This document shows, one piece after another, positions 35,042-44,310 of a stretch of 64,000 nucleotides of DNA (position 1 is its first letter; every line of letters begins with the position of its first letter). Below the pieces are notes generated by a model that had not been told where the DNA came from, searched no databases, and saw only the letters and a list, made by a program, of their open reading frames with translations. Both the position numbers and the translations under genes were made by a program. This stretch comes from Prosthecobacter sp. GTDB taxonomy: Bacteria; Verrucomicrobiota; Verrucomicrobiia; Verrucomicrobiales; Verrucomicrobiaceae. The stretch spans positions 186,001-250,000 of the forward strand of contig NZ_JAXMIH010000008.1 of NCBI RefSeq assembly GCF_034366625.1, given 5' to 3'.

Positions 35042-36553
35042 ATGAAAGCACTCGTCATCCTCCTGCTCGGCACCTTCGCATTTCAAGCCTCGGCGGCGGA
35101 GGCAAAACGTCCGAACATCCTGTTCATCTACGCCGACGACCAATCGACCAAAACCGTTGGCTGTTACCCCGATTCCTGGCCCTGGGTGAAGACACCGAAC
35201 ATTGATGCGCTGGCGAAAAATGGCGTGCGCTTCCACGCCGCTTATCTTGGCTCCTGGTGCATGCCCTCGCGCGCCACGCTGCTCACCGGACGCCATCCGC
35301 ATGGCATTGAGTCGATGTCGATGGCGGGCAAGTATCCCGGCAGCACTTACGATCCAAAGCAGTGCCCGTTCATTCCCGCCGAAATGCGCAAGCAAGGCTG
35401 GCACACCGCGCACATCGGCAAGTGGCACACCGGCACTGACAACGGCTGGGGACGCGACTGGGATCATCAGATTGTCTGGAACCGTCCGCTGCATCCTGAA
35501 AACGCCGGCGCGTATTACGAGACGCAGATTCTCTCCATCGACGGCAAGGAGCAGACCGTGGAAGGCTATCCCGCTGACAACTACACGAAGTGGTCGCTCG
35601 ACTACATCCGAGGCAAAAATCGCGACGCCTCGAAGCCCTGGTATCTCTGGCTCTGCTACGGCAGCGTGCATGGCCCCTCCAAACCCGCAAAACGCCACCT
35701 CGGCAGCTACAAGGACGCTGAAGTGCCCGTGCCTGCCGACATCTTCCCGCCACGCGAAGGCAAGCCCGATTACCTCAACAAGATGCAGGCCTGGGCCAAG
35801 GGCGAGGACGGTCATCCCATTGCCAAAAAGGGCGGCGAAGCCTTCGGTGAAACGAAAAAAGCGAAGCGCTTCGACGACTGGGTCCGCCAGGTGAACGAAT
35901 GCGTCCCCGCCATCGACGAAGGCGTCGGTCAATTGATCGCCGCGCTCAAGGAATCCGGTCAATATGACAACACACTCATCATCTACACCGCCGACCAGGG
36001 TTTCAGCATGGGCGAGCACGGTTTCCGCACCAAACTGGCCCCGTATGATGCCAACTACCGCTCCCCGCTCATCGTCAGCATGCCAGCGCGCTTTCCCACC
36101 GGCAAAGTCTGCGCTGCTTCCGTGAACGCGCCCGACCTTGCCGCCACCTTCCTTGCCATCAGTGGCGTGAAAGTGCCGTGGCAGGTTCATGGTCGTGATC
36201 TCACGCCACTGCTCGAAAAGCCTGACACAGCCTGGCCGCACGCCTGCTACTACGAGCACATGGGCAACGAGTACGGCTCCAAAGTCAGCCAGACCATTCT
36301 CACTGGCGCCAAGCAGGACAATCACCAGGGCGTACCGCTTTACTCCGCCGTCATCCAGGACCGCTTCAAGCTCATTCATTACCTCGACGGCCAGTCCGGC
36401 GAGGAACTCTACGATTTAAAGTCCGATCCCGAAGAACTGAAAAATCTCATTGGTGACGCCACACACGCTGATCGCATCACCAAGCTCCGCGAAGCTATGA
36501 AAGCCGAGCTCAAGCGCACCGAGGCTGGCTTTGTCGATTCCGTGATGAAGTGA
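35042..36553 (+). CDS. Exported Cys-type sulfatase (S1 family)
   Basis: 503 residues from the ATG at 35042, which begins the signal peptide (MKALVILLLGTFAFQASA). The metal-binding pair is D32-D33 (YADDQS), and the formylglycine site is C73-M-P-S-R77, followed by TLLTGRHPHGIE. HIGKWHTGTDNGWGRDWDHQ and YTADQGFSMGEHGFR supply further active-site residues, and LYDLKSDPEELKNL ends the family pattern. It differs from the sulfatase at 27744, which has E-D in the first metal pair, so the two probably act on different sulfated sugars. It is convergent with the next gene (6 bp between stops). Confidence 0.93.
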   Translation: MKALVILLLGTFAFQASAAEAKRPNILFIYADDQSTKTVGCYPDSWPWVKTPNIDALAKNGVRFHAAYLGSWCMPSRATLLTGRHPHGIESMSMAGKYPGSTYDPKQCPFIPAEMRKQGWHTAHIGKWHTGTDNGWGRDWDHQIVWNRPLHPENAGAYYETQILSIDGKEQTVEGYPADNYTKWSLDYIRGKNRDASKPWYLWLCYGSVHGPSKPAKRHLGSYKDAEVPVPADIFPPREGKPDYLNKMQAWAKGEDGHPIAKKGGEAFGETKKAKRFDDWVRQVNECVPAIDEGVGQLIAALKESGQYDNTLIIYTADQGFSMGEHGFRTKLAPYDANYRSPLIVSMPARFPTGKVCAASVNAPDLAATFLAISGVKVPWQVHGRDLTPLLEKPDTAWPHACYYEHMGNEYGSKVSQTILTGAKQDNHQGVPLYSAVIQDRFKLIHYLDGQSGEELYDLKSDPEELKNLIGDATHADRITKLREAMKAELKRTEAGFVDSVMK

Positions 36554-36559
36554 CCGCGA

Positions 36560-37672
36560 TCATTTCCGCAGCCGTTCCACCTCATCCAGCGGCACCTTCA
36601 GCACCTCGGTGACGTTCTTCTTGTTCGAGAACGCGATGAACAGACTCCCGTCGTGCTCGATGACGTGCGGATACTGAAACGTCGTCGCTTTCGGCGACGG
36701 AATGTCGAGTCTCGCCATGCGAGTGAACTGTTTTCCATCCTCCGAGATCGCGAGGTGCATCTCACGCCGACCTATCGCGGGGTTCGCGTTTGAAACCAGC
36801 ACCCGGAAGCCACGACTCGTCTTCAACGTGAACAGCTTGCTCGTCGAATTCGGGTAGTTCGTGACCTCCGGGTTGCTCCAGGTGCGCCCATGGTCATTCG
36901 AGACGGAGCGGAACAGCCGCTGCGATCCGCCATTGTCGCGAATGGCCGACATGATCGTGCCATCAGCCAGTTCCCACCAGACCGGCTCGTCCGGGCTGAA
37001 CTTGCTCACCTTCAGCGCCGCCAGCCGTTCCACCACCGGCACAACCTCCCACTCCGTCAGCGATTTCACGCCGCCGATGAGCATCGAGACATTGAAGCGC
37101 GCATCCCGCCGCGTCATCATCCATTCGCCGGTGGAGAGCTTTTGCGGTGAGAAATTGTTGATCGCGTTCTCAAACACCATTGCCGTCTCTTTCCAAGTGT
37201 CGCCCTTTTTGTCCCACGCGAAGGCCACCAACTTTAAATCTTTGTTCACACCAAACGCGCCTTTGCCCTGATAGCTCGCCGCCAGCGCCAGCATCTCGCC
37301 ATCACGCAGCCAGAAGCCGCGGGCGATGTAGGCGCGGCCTTCCAGCGGCATGCCCGTGAGGTTTTTCGGCGTGCTCCACTTCAATCCGTCCTCACTCGTC
37401 GCATAACGCACATGCTGCGTCGGCACATCCTCCACCACCGGTCCCGCGCTCCACATGCACCAGAACTTGCCCTCATGATGCAGCAGGTAGTTGTGAAGCT
37501 GAAACTTCCACGCCTCCTCATACGGACACACCACCGCATGCGTGCCCTTCAGCACTGGCAGCTTGGCGAAGTCGATCTTCGCGGGGTCGCCGTCGGTGCC
37601 TGGAAGGTTCAGCAGTGGCTCCGCAGCGAACAGCGTGGAAGAGAGCAGTAGAAGAATGAGGAATCGTTTCAT
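36560..37672 (-). CDS. Exported sialidase-like / glycosidase propeller protein
   Basis: 370 residues from an ATG ending at 37672. This start gives the signal peptide (MKRFLILLLLSSTLFAAE) and overlaps the stop of the upstream VCBS gene by 4 nt. Blade motifs include YATSEDGLKWSTPKN and SVSNDHGRTWSNPE, two Asp boxes, with AISEDGKQFTRMA as a third possible. The closing TFQYPHVIEHDGSLFIAFSNKK is typical of sialidase-like exo-glycosidases in this phylum. It is translationally coupled to a VCBS-repeat lipoprotein. The substrate is unknown. Confidence 0.84.
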   Translation of the reverse strand: MKRFLILLLLSSTLFAAEPLLNLPGTDGDPAKIDFAKLPVLKGTHAVVCPYEEAWKFQLHNYLLHHEGKFWCMWSAGPVVEDVPTQHVRYATSEDGLKWSTPKNLTGMPLEGRAYIARGFWLRDGEMLALAASYQGKGAFGVNKDLKLVAFAWDKKGDTWKETAMVFENAINNFSPQKLSTGEWMMTRRDARFNVSMLIGGVKSLTEWEVVPVVERLAALKVSKFSPDEPVWWELADGTIMSAIRDNGGSQRLFRSVSNDHGRTWSNPEVTNYPNSTSKLFTLKTSRGFRVLVSNANPAIGRREMHLAISEDGKQFTRMARLDIPSPKATTFQYPHVIEHDGSLFIAFSNKKNVTEVLKVPLDEVERLRK

Positions 37673-39660
37673 GGCGTGGTTTGCAGTTTCTTGCCCGGCA
37701 GCAGGAACAAACGCCCCGCCTCGTTGCAAATGAGCAAATTCGGCCCGTCTTTGCCGAGCATCGTGCCCACCGCGCCCGTTTCATGCGCACCGCCGGGCTG
37801 GATGACGGTTCTAGCCTCGTCACGGAAGACGAGCGGCCTCGCGAACTTCATTTTGTCATTCGTGCCCGTGTTGAGCATCACCAGCGGTGTGCCGAGGGTC
37901 TTCTTCAGCTTCGTCGGCAATGCGGAATCGATCAGACCGCCGATCACGCCACCCACGACCGGGTTTTTGCCGAGCGCGGCCATCGGATAGCCCGTCTCAC
38001 GATCCGGGATCGAAACGACACGCCCCGTGCCAATGACGAAATCAAGATGGCCGTCTTGATTCCAGTCGAAGAAGTCGAGTTTGCACCGCCCGCTCATCCC
38101 TCCGATGCCGCCGCTCGTGCCGATGAGCTTGCCATCGTCGAGCTTCAGCTTGCCGCCGTCTTCGACGTTGTAGTCGTCGATGCGCCAGTAGAGGTGAAAA
38201 TGATCGTCGCCATCCACGATCGCCAGCGCGATGCGGTTGCCGATCTTCGCCACTGCGGGCCTGCAGCGCCACATGCCATGCAAATCGATGCCATCGCAGT
38301 AAAGCGGATGCGCCGCGTCAAGCTTCGGCTCCGTCTTGGTGCCACGGTTGAGATAGATCAGGTAATCACCCGTGATGTCGCCGGTGATGATGTCCGGCAG
38401 CGCATCGCCATTCCAGTCGATCACGTTCGGCGAGAGATAGCCCCAGCGTGCTTCTTGAAGGCCCTGCAAACTGCCGGAATAACCCGCCTGCACCTGGATC
38501 TCGCGTCCACCGGCTTTCACCCGTGTCGCAGGCAAAAACTTCGGCTTGTCGTTGTTGCCGATGTTTTCAAAGAAGAGCACAAAGCCCTCCGAGTTGCCCG
38601 CCAGGATGTCCAGCACACCATCGCCATTCCAATCCACCGTCGTCGGTGATGGCAGCGTGCCCGCGTAGAGATCTGCGTTCTCCTGCAACACCGAAACCGG
38701 CTCAGCAAACACCGGCGCACCCGTTTTCGCCCAGTTCCCTGTGAAGCGGTAGAAATACAGCGAGCCCTCGCCACATGCGATCAAGCCGCCCGGATACGCC
38801 GACACGCTCGGATTGATGCTCGGATGTCGCAGCGCGTTGCCATCCTCGCCTGCGACGAGACGCTTCGCTTCAAGATCAAACCCGCTCGCCGCCTTGTTGC
38901 GATAAAACACCAGATTGCCCTGCCTCGAGCCAGTGATGAGGTCGCGCTCATGCCCGGCACCGAGACCAATGCCCGTGATGCCATGCATCGAGAAATACAC
39001 CTCGTTCTTCGTCGCCGTGATCTGCTTCACCTCGCCCTTTGTCGGCCAGCCGACGAGATAACGATACCGCATCTCGCCCACCGCGATGCCGGACGAGTTG
39101 AAGGGTCGCCACTCCTCCTTGTTCGGGCTACCCTCTACTCCTTTGGCTCCGTTCGACACCTCAAACGCCAGGTCATAGCCCTGCTCATTCAACAGCACCC
39201 CGAGACTCGAAGGCGACTTCACCTCCTTCGGCAGCTTCACGCGCTTCGTTTCGCGAAACTCCATCGCCTCGCGATCCAGCTTCGTCGTCACCAGTTCCTC
39301 CTTGCTGATCCAAAGCCCCGTGATCGTGCCATCCTTCGTCTGAAACACGCTGCCCTTGTCCTTGAACGCGCATTTCACCACCACCGGCTCAGCAAACACC
39401 GGCGCGCCATTCTCCGCCGTCTCCACCCAGCGAAACAAATGCACCGCCTGAGGCCCGCCATACCCCGCCACAAACAAATCCGGCTCCTTGCCGCCAAAGA
39501 CGTTCGCATGCCCCAGCACATGATGATTCAAATTCACCAACGCCAGCGGCCCACGTCCTTTGGGGGCCGCTGATGGCAAAGCCTTCGTGCCGGGAGGAAA
39601 ATGCGGCTCAGCCTTGCAGGCGGTGACGAGAAGAAAGAGAAGGAGGAGCGGCTTTGTCAT
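37669..39660 (-). CDS. VCBS/FG-GAP repeat lipoprotein
   Basis: 663 residues. The signal sequence ends in a lipobox V12-T-A-C15 (LLLFLLVTACKAE), so it is probably anchored to a membrane. Calcium-binding FG-GAP motifs recur: DWNGDGVLDILAGN, DWNGDALPDIITGD and DWNQDGHLDFVIGTG. Between them are propeller blades (DLITGSRQGNLVFYRN). Such proteins form seven-bladed integrin-like propellers and are common exported scaffolds in Verrucomicrobia. It is coupled to the sialidase-like gene by a 4-nt overlap. No enzymatic motif is visible, and its role is likely structural or substrate binding. Confidence 0.85.
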   Translation of the reverse strand: MTKPLLLLFLLVTACKAEPHFPPGTKALPSAAPKGRGPLALVNLNHHVLGHANVFGGKEPDLFVAGYGGPQAVHLFRWVETAENGAPVFAEPVVVKCAFKDKGSVFQTKDGTITGLWISKEELVTTKLDREAMEFRETKRVKLPKEVKSPSSLGVLLNEQGYDLAFEVSNGAKGVEGSPNKEEWRPFNSSGIAVGEMRYRYLVGWPTKGEVKQITATKNEVYFSMHGITGIGLGAGHERDLITGSRQGNLVFYRNKAASGFDLEAKRLVAGEDGNALRHPSINPSVSAYPGGLIACGEGSLYFYRFTGNWAKTGAPVFAEPVSVLQENADLYAGTLPSPTTVDWNGDGVLDILAGNSEGFVLFFENIGNNDKPKFLPATRVKAGGREIQVQAGYSGSLQGLQEARWGYLSPNVIDWNGDALPDIITGDITGDYLIYLNRGTKTEPKLDAAHPLYCDGIDLHGMWRCRPAVAKIGNRIALAIVDGDDHFHLYWRIDDYNVEDGGKLKLDDGKLIGTSGGIGGMSGRCKLDFFDWNQDGHLDFVIGTGRVVSIPDRETGYPMAALGKNPVVGGVIGGLIDSALPTKLKKTLGTPLVMLNTGTNDKMKFARPLVFRDEARTVIQPGGAHETGAVGTMLGKDGPNLLICNEAGRLFLLPGKKLQTTP

Positions 39661-39666
39661 GACATC

Positions 39667-40164
39667 TCAATATAGAATGGTTGATGAATGATCATCTAGC
39701 CACTTGCTGCATCGCTTGAGAACAATCGTCTCGATGTTACAGCGATCCGCCCCATCCCAATACCACTGCACTTCAGCCTGTTGCAGGTCGTCGAATGCCC
39801 ATCTCAGCAAATAGAAATCGTAGATAGAGCGGAGATAGTCGTTCTCCATGCATAGCTGGCAGAGTAAACGCAGATTGTTGCGAATGAGCGTGGGATCGTT
39901 CGCAATCTCTTGAATCAAGTCCCTTGCATAAGCAATGACGGCCTGATCTCCCGTTGGAATGCTTATGTTCAGTTCCTTCAGAGTCTTGATCGCATAATCC
40001 CTGACTTCAAACGACGAAACCGGCTCAGTGAGACCTGCCAATATTCGCAGGTGAGGTGTGTCCTCACCGTGGCATAGCGCATGGACAGCCCATTCGATGC
40101 AATCCTTCGCACTTCCAAGGTTTGTTCCACAGAACATGACTACTTTGCCTGTGAGTGGAATCAT
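39667..40164 (-). CDS. Small cytoplasmic protein of unknown function
   Basis: 165 residues, no signal peptide, rich in Leu, Asp and Cys (LLCQLCMENDYLRSIYDFYL, YARDLIQEIANDPTLI). It looks mostly helical, which could fit an immunity or ankyrin-like small protein. I do not recognise a family. Base composition is visibly lower in GC than its neighbours, which suggests recent acquisition. It sits between exported genes to which it has no obvious link. Confidence 0.62.
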   Translation of the reverse strand: MIPLTGKVVMFCGTNLGSAKDCIEWAVHALCHGEDTPHLRILAGLTEPVSSFEVRDYAIKTLKELNISIPTGDQAVIAYARDLIQEIANDPTLIRNNLRLLCQLCMENDYLRSIYDFYLLRWAFDDLQQAEVQWYWDGADRCNIETIVLKRCSKWLDDHSSTILY

Positions 40165-40202
40165 GGGTGAAGGAGATTCGCTGATGACTTTATTATGCTA
40201 CT

Positions 40203-40646
40203 TCACTTCGCCACCGCTGGCAGCTTGCACGACTGCCACGCCAGGAAGCGCCACTTTCCATTTTCCTCACGCCACACGGCGAGAAAGCTCAGCACGCTGT
40301 CCATTTCGCCTGTCGCGGTCACGGCTTTGACATGAGCGCGTCCGCTCATGAGGGCGACGCCCGGGGCTGGGAAGGTGAAGTTCTGTTCCTCGTAGTCGTA
40401 GCCGACGTATTTGGTTTTTCCAGTGGTCAGGATGTCGATGAACGAGGCTTTGGTATCCACGACGCCGTTGGAGTGCGCATAGCGCAGTTCATCGGAGAAG
40501 ATGGCGCTCAGCTTGTCGCGATCCGGTGACTGCATCGCGGCGATACGGTCTTTGTCAGCGGCTTGGACGGCAGCGAGCTTGGGGTTTTCCTCCGCGAAGA
40601 CTTGGAAGGTGAAGACGACGGCGATGCAGGCGAGCAGTGTTTTCAT
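40203..40646 (-). CDS. Exported nuclear transport factor 2-like (SnoaL/DUF4440) protein
   Basis: 147 residues from the ATG ending at 40646, giving a signal peptide (LLACIAVVFTFQVFAEE). The body matches the NTF2-like cone fold: AADKDRIAAMQSPDRDKLSAI, LRYAHSNGVVDTKASFIDIL, YEEQNFTFPAPGVALMSGRA, LSFLAVWREENGKWRFLAWQ. Members bind small ligands or act as isomerases. It shares a palindromic leader with the upstream deacetylase gene. Its function is not predictable. Confidence 0.82.
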   Translation of the reverse strand: MKTLLACIAVVFTFQVFAEENPKLAAVQAADKDRIAAMQSPDRDKLSAIFSDELRYAHSNGVVDTKASFIDILTTGKTKYVGYDYEEQNFTFPAPGVALMSGRAHVKAVTATGEMDSVLSFLAVWREENGKWRFLAWQSCKLPAVAK

Positions 40647-40650
40647 GGTA

Positions 40651-40704
40651 GATTCGAATGGTAATCGAATCATGGCGCGGAAGGCTTCGATTGCCAATCG
40701 AAGC
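40651..40704 (-). repeat. Palindromic leader repeat copy 1
   Basis: Two hairpins: GATTCGA ... TCGAATC (40651-40671) and GCTTCGATT-GCC-AATCGAAGC (40684-40704). The second overlaps the stop of the deacetylase gene, and the first ends 5 nt before the NTF2-like start codon. A diverged copy lies at 41466-41515. Confidence 0.7.
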
Positions 40705-41456
40705 TACTTCGACGGTGTCTTCTTCAAATACTCGCTCGGCGTCATGAACGCGACGTTCTTCGATTTCAAAAACGCGATGATCTCGACGAAGCCCGCCCAG
40801 CGCTTGTCATCCCACTGCTCGGGATGACCCTGGAGCACGAGCACGTCCTTGGTGGCGGCGATCTTCTCGTAGAAGACGATGAACTTGGCCGAATCGGGCA
40901 CGAAGGTCGGGTTCTCCAGCGCCATGACACGCGGGATGCTCAGTCGCGTGAAGAACTTCGGCTTCTTCGGGCCGTAGAGCCAGATTTTAACCTCGGGCAC
41001 GCCTTCCATCGCCTCGTCGGTGGCGTCTGTGGTGCCGCTCCAGTGGGGGCCGAAGGCGGGGAGGTCAAAGCCGAGCTTCTCCTTCGCCAGCTTCTCGCCC
41101 TTCGCCAAAATCGCGCGCTGTTCCGCCGCCGTGCCGGTTTCAAACTCACCCGTGTCGCTAGCGCCGCGCATCTTGTAGCCGTGCATCCACAGCTCGATCT
41201 GTCCCGCCGCCTGCACGTCTTTCAGCCATTGGAAATACATCGCGTTGTCCTTCTCCAGCGACTCCGTGATGACACCGAAGGAGCCTTTGATGCCCTGCGC
41301 GATCAGGTAATCATGCACCTTCTGCCACCTGTCCGACACCGGCTTCGTGCCGACTCGCCGCGCGATCACGTCGTCGAGCTTGAGGAGGATGATTTGCTGG
41401 TCGGCGGCTTGGAGTGTGGTGCCGAGGAATAAGGTGAAGAGGAGTGCGCGCAGCAT
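40704..41456 (-). CDS. Exported polysaccharide deacetylase-like protein
   Basis: 250 residues from the ATG ending at 41456, the first start that gives a signal peptide (LLFTLFLGTTLQAA). D28-D29 in LLKLDDV and H92 in IELWMHGYKM match the NodB-type metal and general-base residues, and HPEQW supplies another His. The rest (GIKGSFGVITESLEK, KFIVFYEKIAATKDVLVL) fits the barrel. The likely action is removal of acetyl groups from a polysaccharide. It is followed by an NTF2-like gene in the same orientation. Confidence 0.83.
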   Translation of the reverse strand: MLRALLFTLFLGTTLQAADQQIILLKLDDVIARRVGTKPVSDRWQKVHDYLIAQGIKGSFGVITESLEKDNAMYFQWLKDVQAAGQIELWMHGYKMRGASDTGEFETGTAAEQRAILAKGEKLAKEKLGFDLPAFGPHWSGTTDATDEAMEGVPEVKIWLYGPKKPKFFTRLSIPRVMALENPTFVPDSAKFIVFYEKIAATKDVLVLQGHPEQWDDKRWAGFVEIIAFLKSKNVAFMTPSEYLKKTPSK

Positions 41457-41465
41457 GGTTGAGTG

Positions 41466-41515
41466 GATTGGATGGTGAATTGAATCATCGGCTGGAAGGC
41501 TTTGATTCACAATCC
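41466..41515 (-). repeat. Palindromic leader repeat copy 2
   Basis: Diverged copy of 40651-40700, about 75 percent alike. It lies 10 nt upstream of the deacetylase start codon. Its hairpins are less perfect than those of copy 1. Confidence 0.6.
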
Positions 41516-41518
41516 TGT

Positions 41519-42154
41519 TCACTCCAGCCGCACTAGCCCTCGGCGCAACGCGGTCACCGTCGCAGATGTCCGGTCCTGCACGCCGAGTTTGGCGAAGATG
41601 TGGCTGAGGTGGTTTTTGATGGTTTGCTCGGTGCAGCCGAGGGCGTCGGCGATGTTTTTGTTCGGGGTGCCGGCGATGACGTGTTGGAGGACTTCGGTTT
41701 CGCGGGTGGTCAGTTCGGGGCGGGCGCGGCGGGCGTTGAGGCGGGCGGCGAGTTCGGGCGGGAAGTAGCGTTTGCCTCGGGCGGCCTCACGAATGGCGTG
41801 GAGCATTTCTTTGCGGCCGGAGGATTTGGTGAGGTAGCCGACGGCTCCGGCGGCGACTGCCTGATACACGTCTTCCTCGGTCTCATTGATGGAGAGCATG
41901 ATGATGCGGGCCTGGGGGAACTCGGCGCGGATTTCTGACAGGGCTTCGATGCCATGACGGTCGGGCAGATTGCCGTCCATGAGGGTGACATCGGGCTGGT
42001 GCTGGCGGTATTGCTCGATGGCGGCGGTGGCGCTGTCGGCCTCGGCGACGACTTGCAGGTCGCCCTCGGCTTCGAGCGATACTTTGACGCCGGAGCGGAC
42101 GAAGAAATGATCGTCCACGAGGAGGACACGAATGATGGCGGGTGTCTTGCTCAT
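41519..42154 (-). CDS. NarL-type response regulator
   Basis: 211 residues. Receiver domain 8-125 with D14-D15, phosphoacceptor D60 in VTLMDGNLPD, and the conserved Lys in GYLTKSSG. The C-terminal LuxR-type helix-turn-helix is complete (ELTTRETEVLQHVIAGTPN, TIKNHLSHIFAKLGVQDRT). Its start overlaps the kinase stop by 4 nt (ATGA at 42151-42154), so the pair is translationally coupled. It probably binds a palindromic operator of the 7-2-7 type, and candidate sites occur upstream of surface-protein genes in this window. Confidence 0.93.
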   Translation of the reverse strand: MSKTPAIIRVLLVDDHFFVRSGVKVSLEAEGDLQVVAEADSATAAIEQYRQHQPDVTLMDGNLPDRHGIEALSEIRAEFPQARIIMLSINETEEDVYQAVAAGAVGYLTKSSGRKEMLHAIREAARGKRYFPPELAARLNARRARPELTTRETEVLQHVIAGTPNKNIADALGCTEQTIKNHLSHIFAKLGVQDRTSATVTALRRGLVRLE

Positions 42155-44292
42155 GGGGTGTGCGTGGGGTGGATGGGTGCGGTGACGGATACGGTGCTGC
42201 CGGTGCCGGGCGTGCTCTGGATGTCGATGGAGGCGCGGATTTTCGCCGCACGCTCTCTCATGCCGAGCAGGCCAAAGCGGGTGCTGTGGACGGCGGGTGG
42301 CTGCGTGGCATCAAAGCCGGTGCCGTCGTCGGTGATGGTGACGGTCAGCTCGTCTTGTGTGAAGTGGAAACGCACGGTGATGGTTTCGGCCTGGGCGTGC
42401 TTCAGGGCGTTGGTGATGGATTCCTGAACGATGCGCAGCAGTTGAAACTCGACGCGCTGTGAGAGCCGCTGCTCCCGGCCCTCGACCTCAGTGGTGATGC
42501 GTGGTGTGATGACCTGAAGGGCTTCGATGGACTCCCGCACGGCACCGATGAGACCAGTCTGCTCGATGGTGCGGGAGCGGAGTTCCAAAATGGAGCGGTG
42601 GGCCTCGGTGCGGCTGTGGGTGAGCATGGCGCGGGCGTTGTCGAGGGCTCGGGAGACGGGCGCAGGCATCTCCGGCGCACATTCGGCGACGGTGTCGAGG
42701 TGGATGTTCACGCCGGCGAGTTGTTGTTCCAGCGTGTCGTGGAGTTCGCGTGCGATGCGGCGGCGCTCATCACTCAGCGTCTTTTGTTCGATCTGATGCG
42801 CGATGACTTGGGTTTGGCGGGTCACCTGGCGTTGCAACAGGAGCACCCAGGCGCTGACCAGCACCGTCAGCACGAGCACGCCGCCCAATATCCAGCGCAG
42901 CCGCTGGGTATTGAACCAGGGCGGCCTGCTGATGAGTGCGATGTCCGCATTCTCGCGCAGCAGCAGTGAGAAGGACTCGCGTGCGGCGGTGCCGTTGGGC
43001 TTTTCACACACGCCGGTGAGGCGCAGCCAACTGCCGTTTTCCAAGGCGAGCGGAGGCGTGGTGTCCGCGCTTTCGGCGAGCCGTGCGTAGAAGGTGTGCC
43101 CTTCCGCACCGAGGTAGAGCAGGCGATGGCTCGGACGGTCGAACTGGTCGATCAACTGTCCCTCCACCTGGATCAGACTCCCGAAGTCGCCACCCTTGGC
43201 GATTTCATCTGCGGTGCTCACGCGAGGTGCGAAGGGCACCGCCCGTCGTGCGATGCGATGAATGCCATCCTCCAGCCAGACGCCTTCATCGGCACCACCG
43301 GCGATGAAGCCGATGACATCGACATCATCACCGTTCAGCAGGGACGAGTGCTGCGGTGTCCGCACCCAAAGACCGCCCTGCTCGCTGCCCAAATAGAAAC
43401 CGCCACGCGAGGGATGCACCAGTGTCACGATGCCCGTGACGTGCAGCCGCTCTTCCGTGGCACCGGCAATGGGAGGACGGTATTGCAGTAGCTCACGAAA
43501 GCCGCGCACTGGCTGATTAAAGCTCGCCTGCATGGCAGCAGTGTTTGGCTTGATCTGCGAGACGGAGGCGACGAGCAGGGTCACCCGGCGGAGCTGGCTG
43601 CGGTCATTGGCTTCGCCGGAAACCACGCCGCTGATCTCCGCCTCCACATTCTCCCATTCTTTGACGGTCGCTTGATCGCTCTTCGGACAGTCGAGGATGA
43701 TGTTGAGCGCGCCGGAGCGGCTGCTGGCATCCATGTTCAATTGCTCCACGGAAGGGTCCAGGTGTTCTGCCACGCGCCGGAGGGTCGCACGCACTCGCAC
43801 AAACTGGTCGTGGAAATCGCCCGTGTTGATCCGCTCCACACCCACGAGCGGAACCGTGGGGAGCGGGCCTGCGTCAAGGCGAACGATGCGCATCACCACG
43901 GGAGAACCCGTGGATGCAACTGTGCTGTCGAGGTCGCCAGGAAGGATGGAGATGCTCGGTGAAAAACGCCCGCGGCGGGTGATGCCGATGATCTCCACGC
44001 GGTCACCGGCGGCGAGCATCGGCGAATCGGGAGCGCCCGCCGGAGGAGGTGTGAAGAAGATGCCGCCGGTTTCATCCTGCACGAAGCCGAGACTGTAAAT
44101 GGGATTGCAGTAGGTGATGATGCCGCGCACCTGGACGGGATGATGTCGCGCCGCTTCATCAAGCGTGAGCGCCCGAACGTCGGCGATGGTCGTGAGCGTC
44201 GTGAGCGTCGTCTCACTCCCGGCGGGTGCGCCAAAGGTGAGCGCAGCGTGAGCCAGGAGCACTGCGATGACGGGCTGGAAGCGGGAATGCAT
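42151..44292 (-). CDS. Sensor histidine kinase with tandem OB-like periplasmic domains
   Basis: 713 residues. A signal peptide (VIAVLLAHAALTFG) leads into a long periplasmic part with repeated OB-like strands (HPVQVRGIITYCNPIYSLGF, GDRVEIIGITRRGRF, LHVTGIVTLVHPSRGGFYLG). One membrane segment lies near 468-490 (LRWILGGVLVLTVLVSAWVL). The HisKA_3 phosphoacceptor is H518 in ARELHDTLEQQLAG. The HATPase domain has an N box (NALKHAQAE), DDGTGF and GLLGMRERA. Together with the coupled response regulator it makes a NarX/NarL-like two-component system. The ligand is unknown; the periplasmic domains suggest a sugar or ion. Confidence 0.92.
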   Translation of the reverse strand: MHSRFQPVIAVLLAHAALTFGAPAGSETTLTTLTTIADVRALTLDEAARHHPVQVRGIITYCNPIYSLGFVQDETGGIFFTPPPAGAPDSPMLAAGDRVEIIGITRRGRFSPSISILPGDLDSTVASTGSPVVMRIVRLDAGPLPTVPLVGVERINTGDFHDQFVRVRATLRRVAEHLDPSVEQLNMDASSRSGALNIILDCPKSDQATVKEWENVEAEISGVVSGEANDRSQLRRVTLLVASVSQIKPNTAAMQASFNQPVRGFRELLQYRPPIAGATEERLHVTGIVTLVHPSRGGFYLGSEQGGLWVRTPQHSSLLNGDDVDVIGFIAGGADEGVWLEDGIHRIARRAVPFAPRVSTADEIAKGGDFGSLIQVEGQLIDQFDRPSHRLLYLGAEGHTFYARLAESADTTPPLALENGSWLRLTGVCEKPNGTAARESFSLLLRENADIALISRPPWFNTQRLRWILGGVLVLTVLVSAWVLLLQRQVTRQTQVIAHQIEQKTLSDERRRIARELHDTLEQQLAGVNIHLDTVAECAPEMPAPVSRALDNARAMLTHSRTEAHRSILELRSRTIEQTGLIGAVRESIEALQVITPRITTEVEGREQRLSQRVEFQLLRIVQESITNALKHAQAETITVRFHFTQDELTVTITDDGTGFDATQPPAVHSTRFGLLGMRERAAKIRASIDIQSTPGTGSTVSVTAPIHPTHTP

Positions 44293-44310
44293 GGGAGCTG
44301 GAATGGGATT

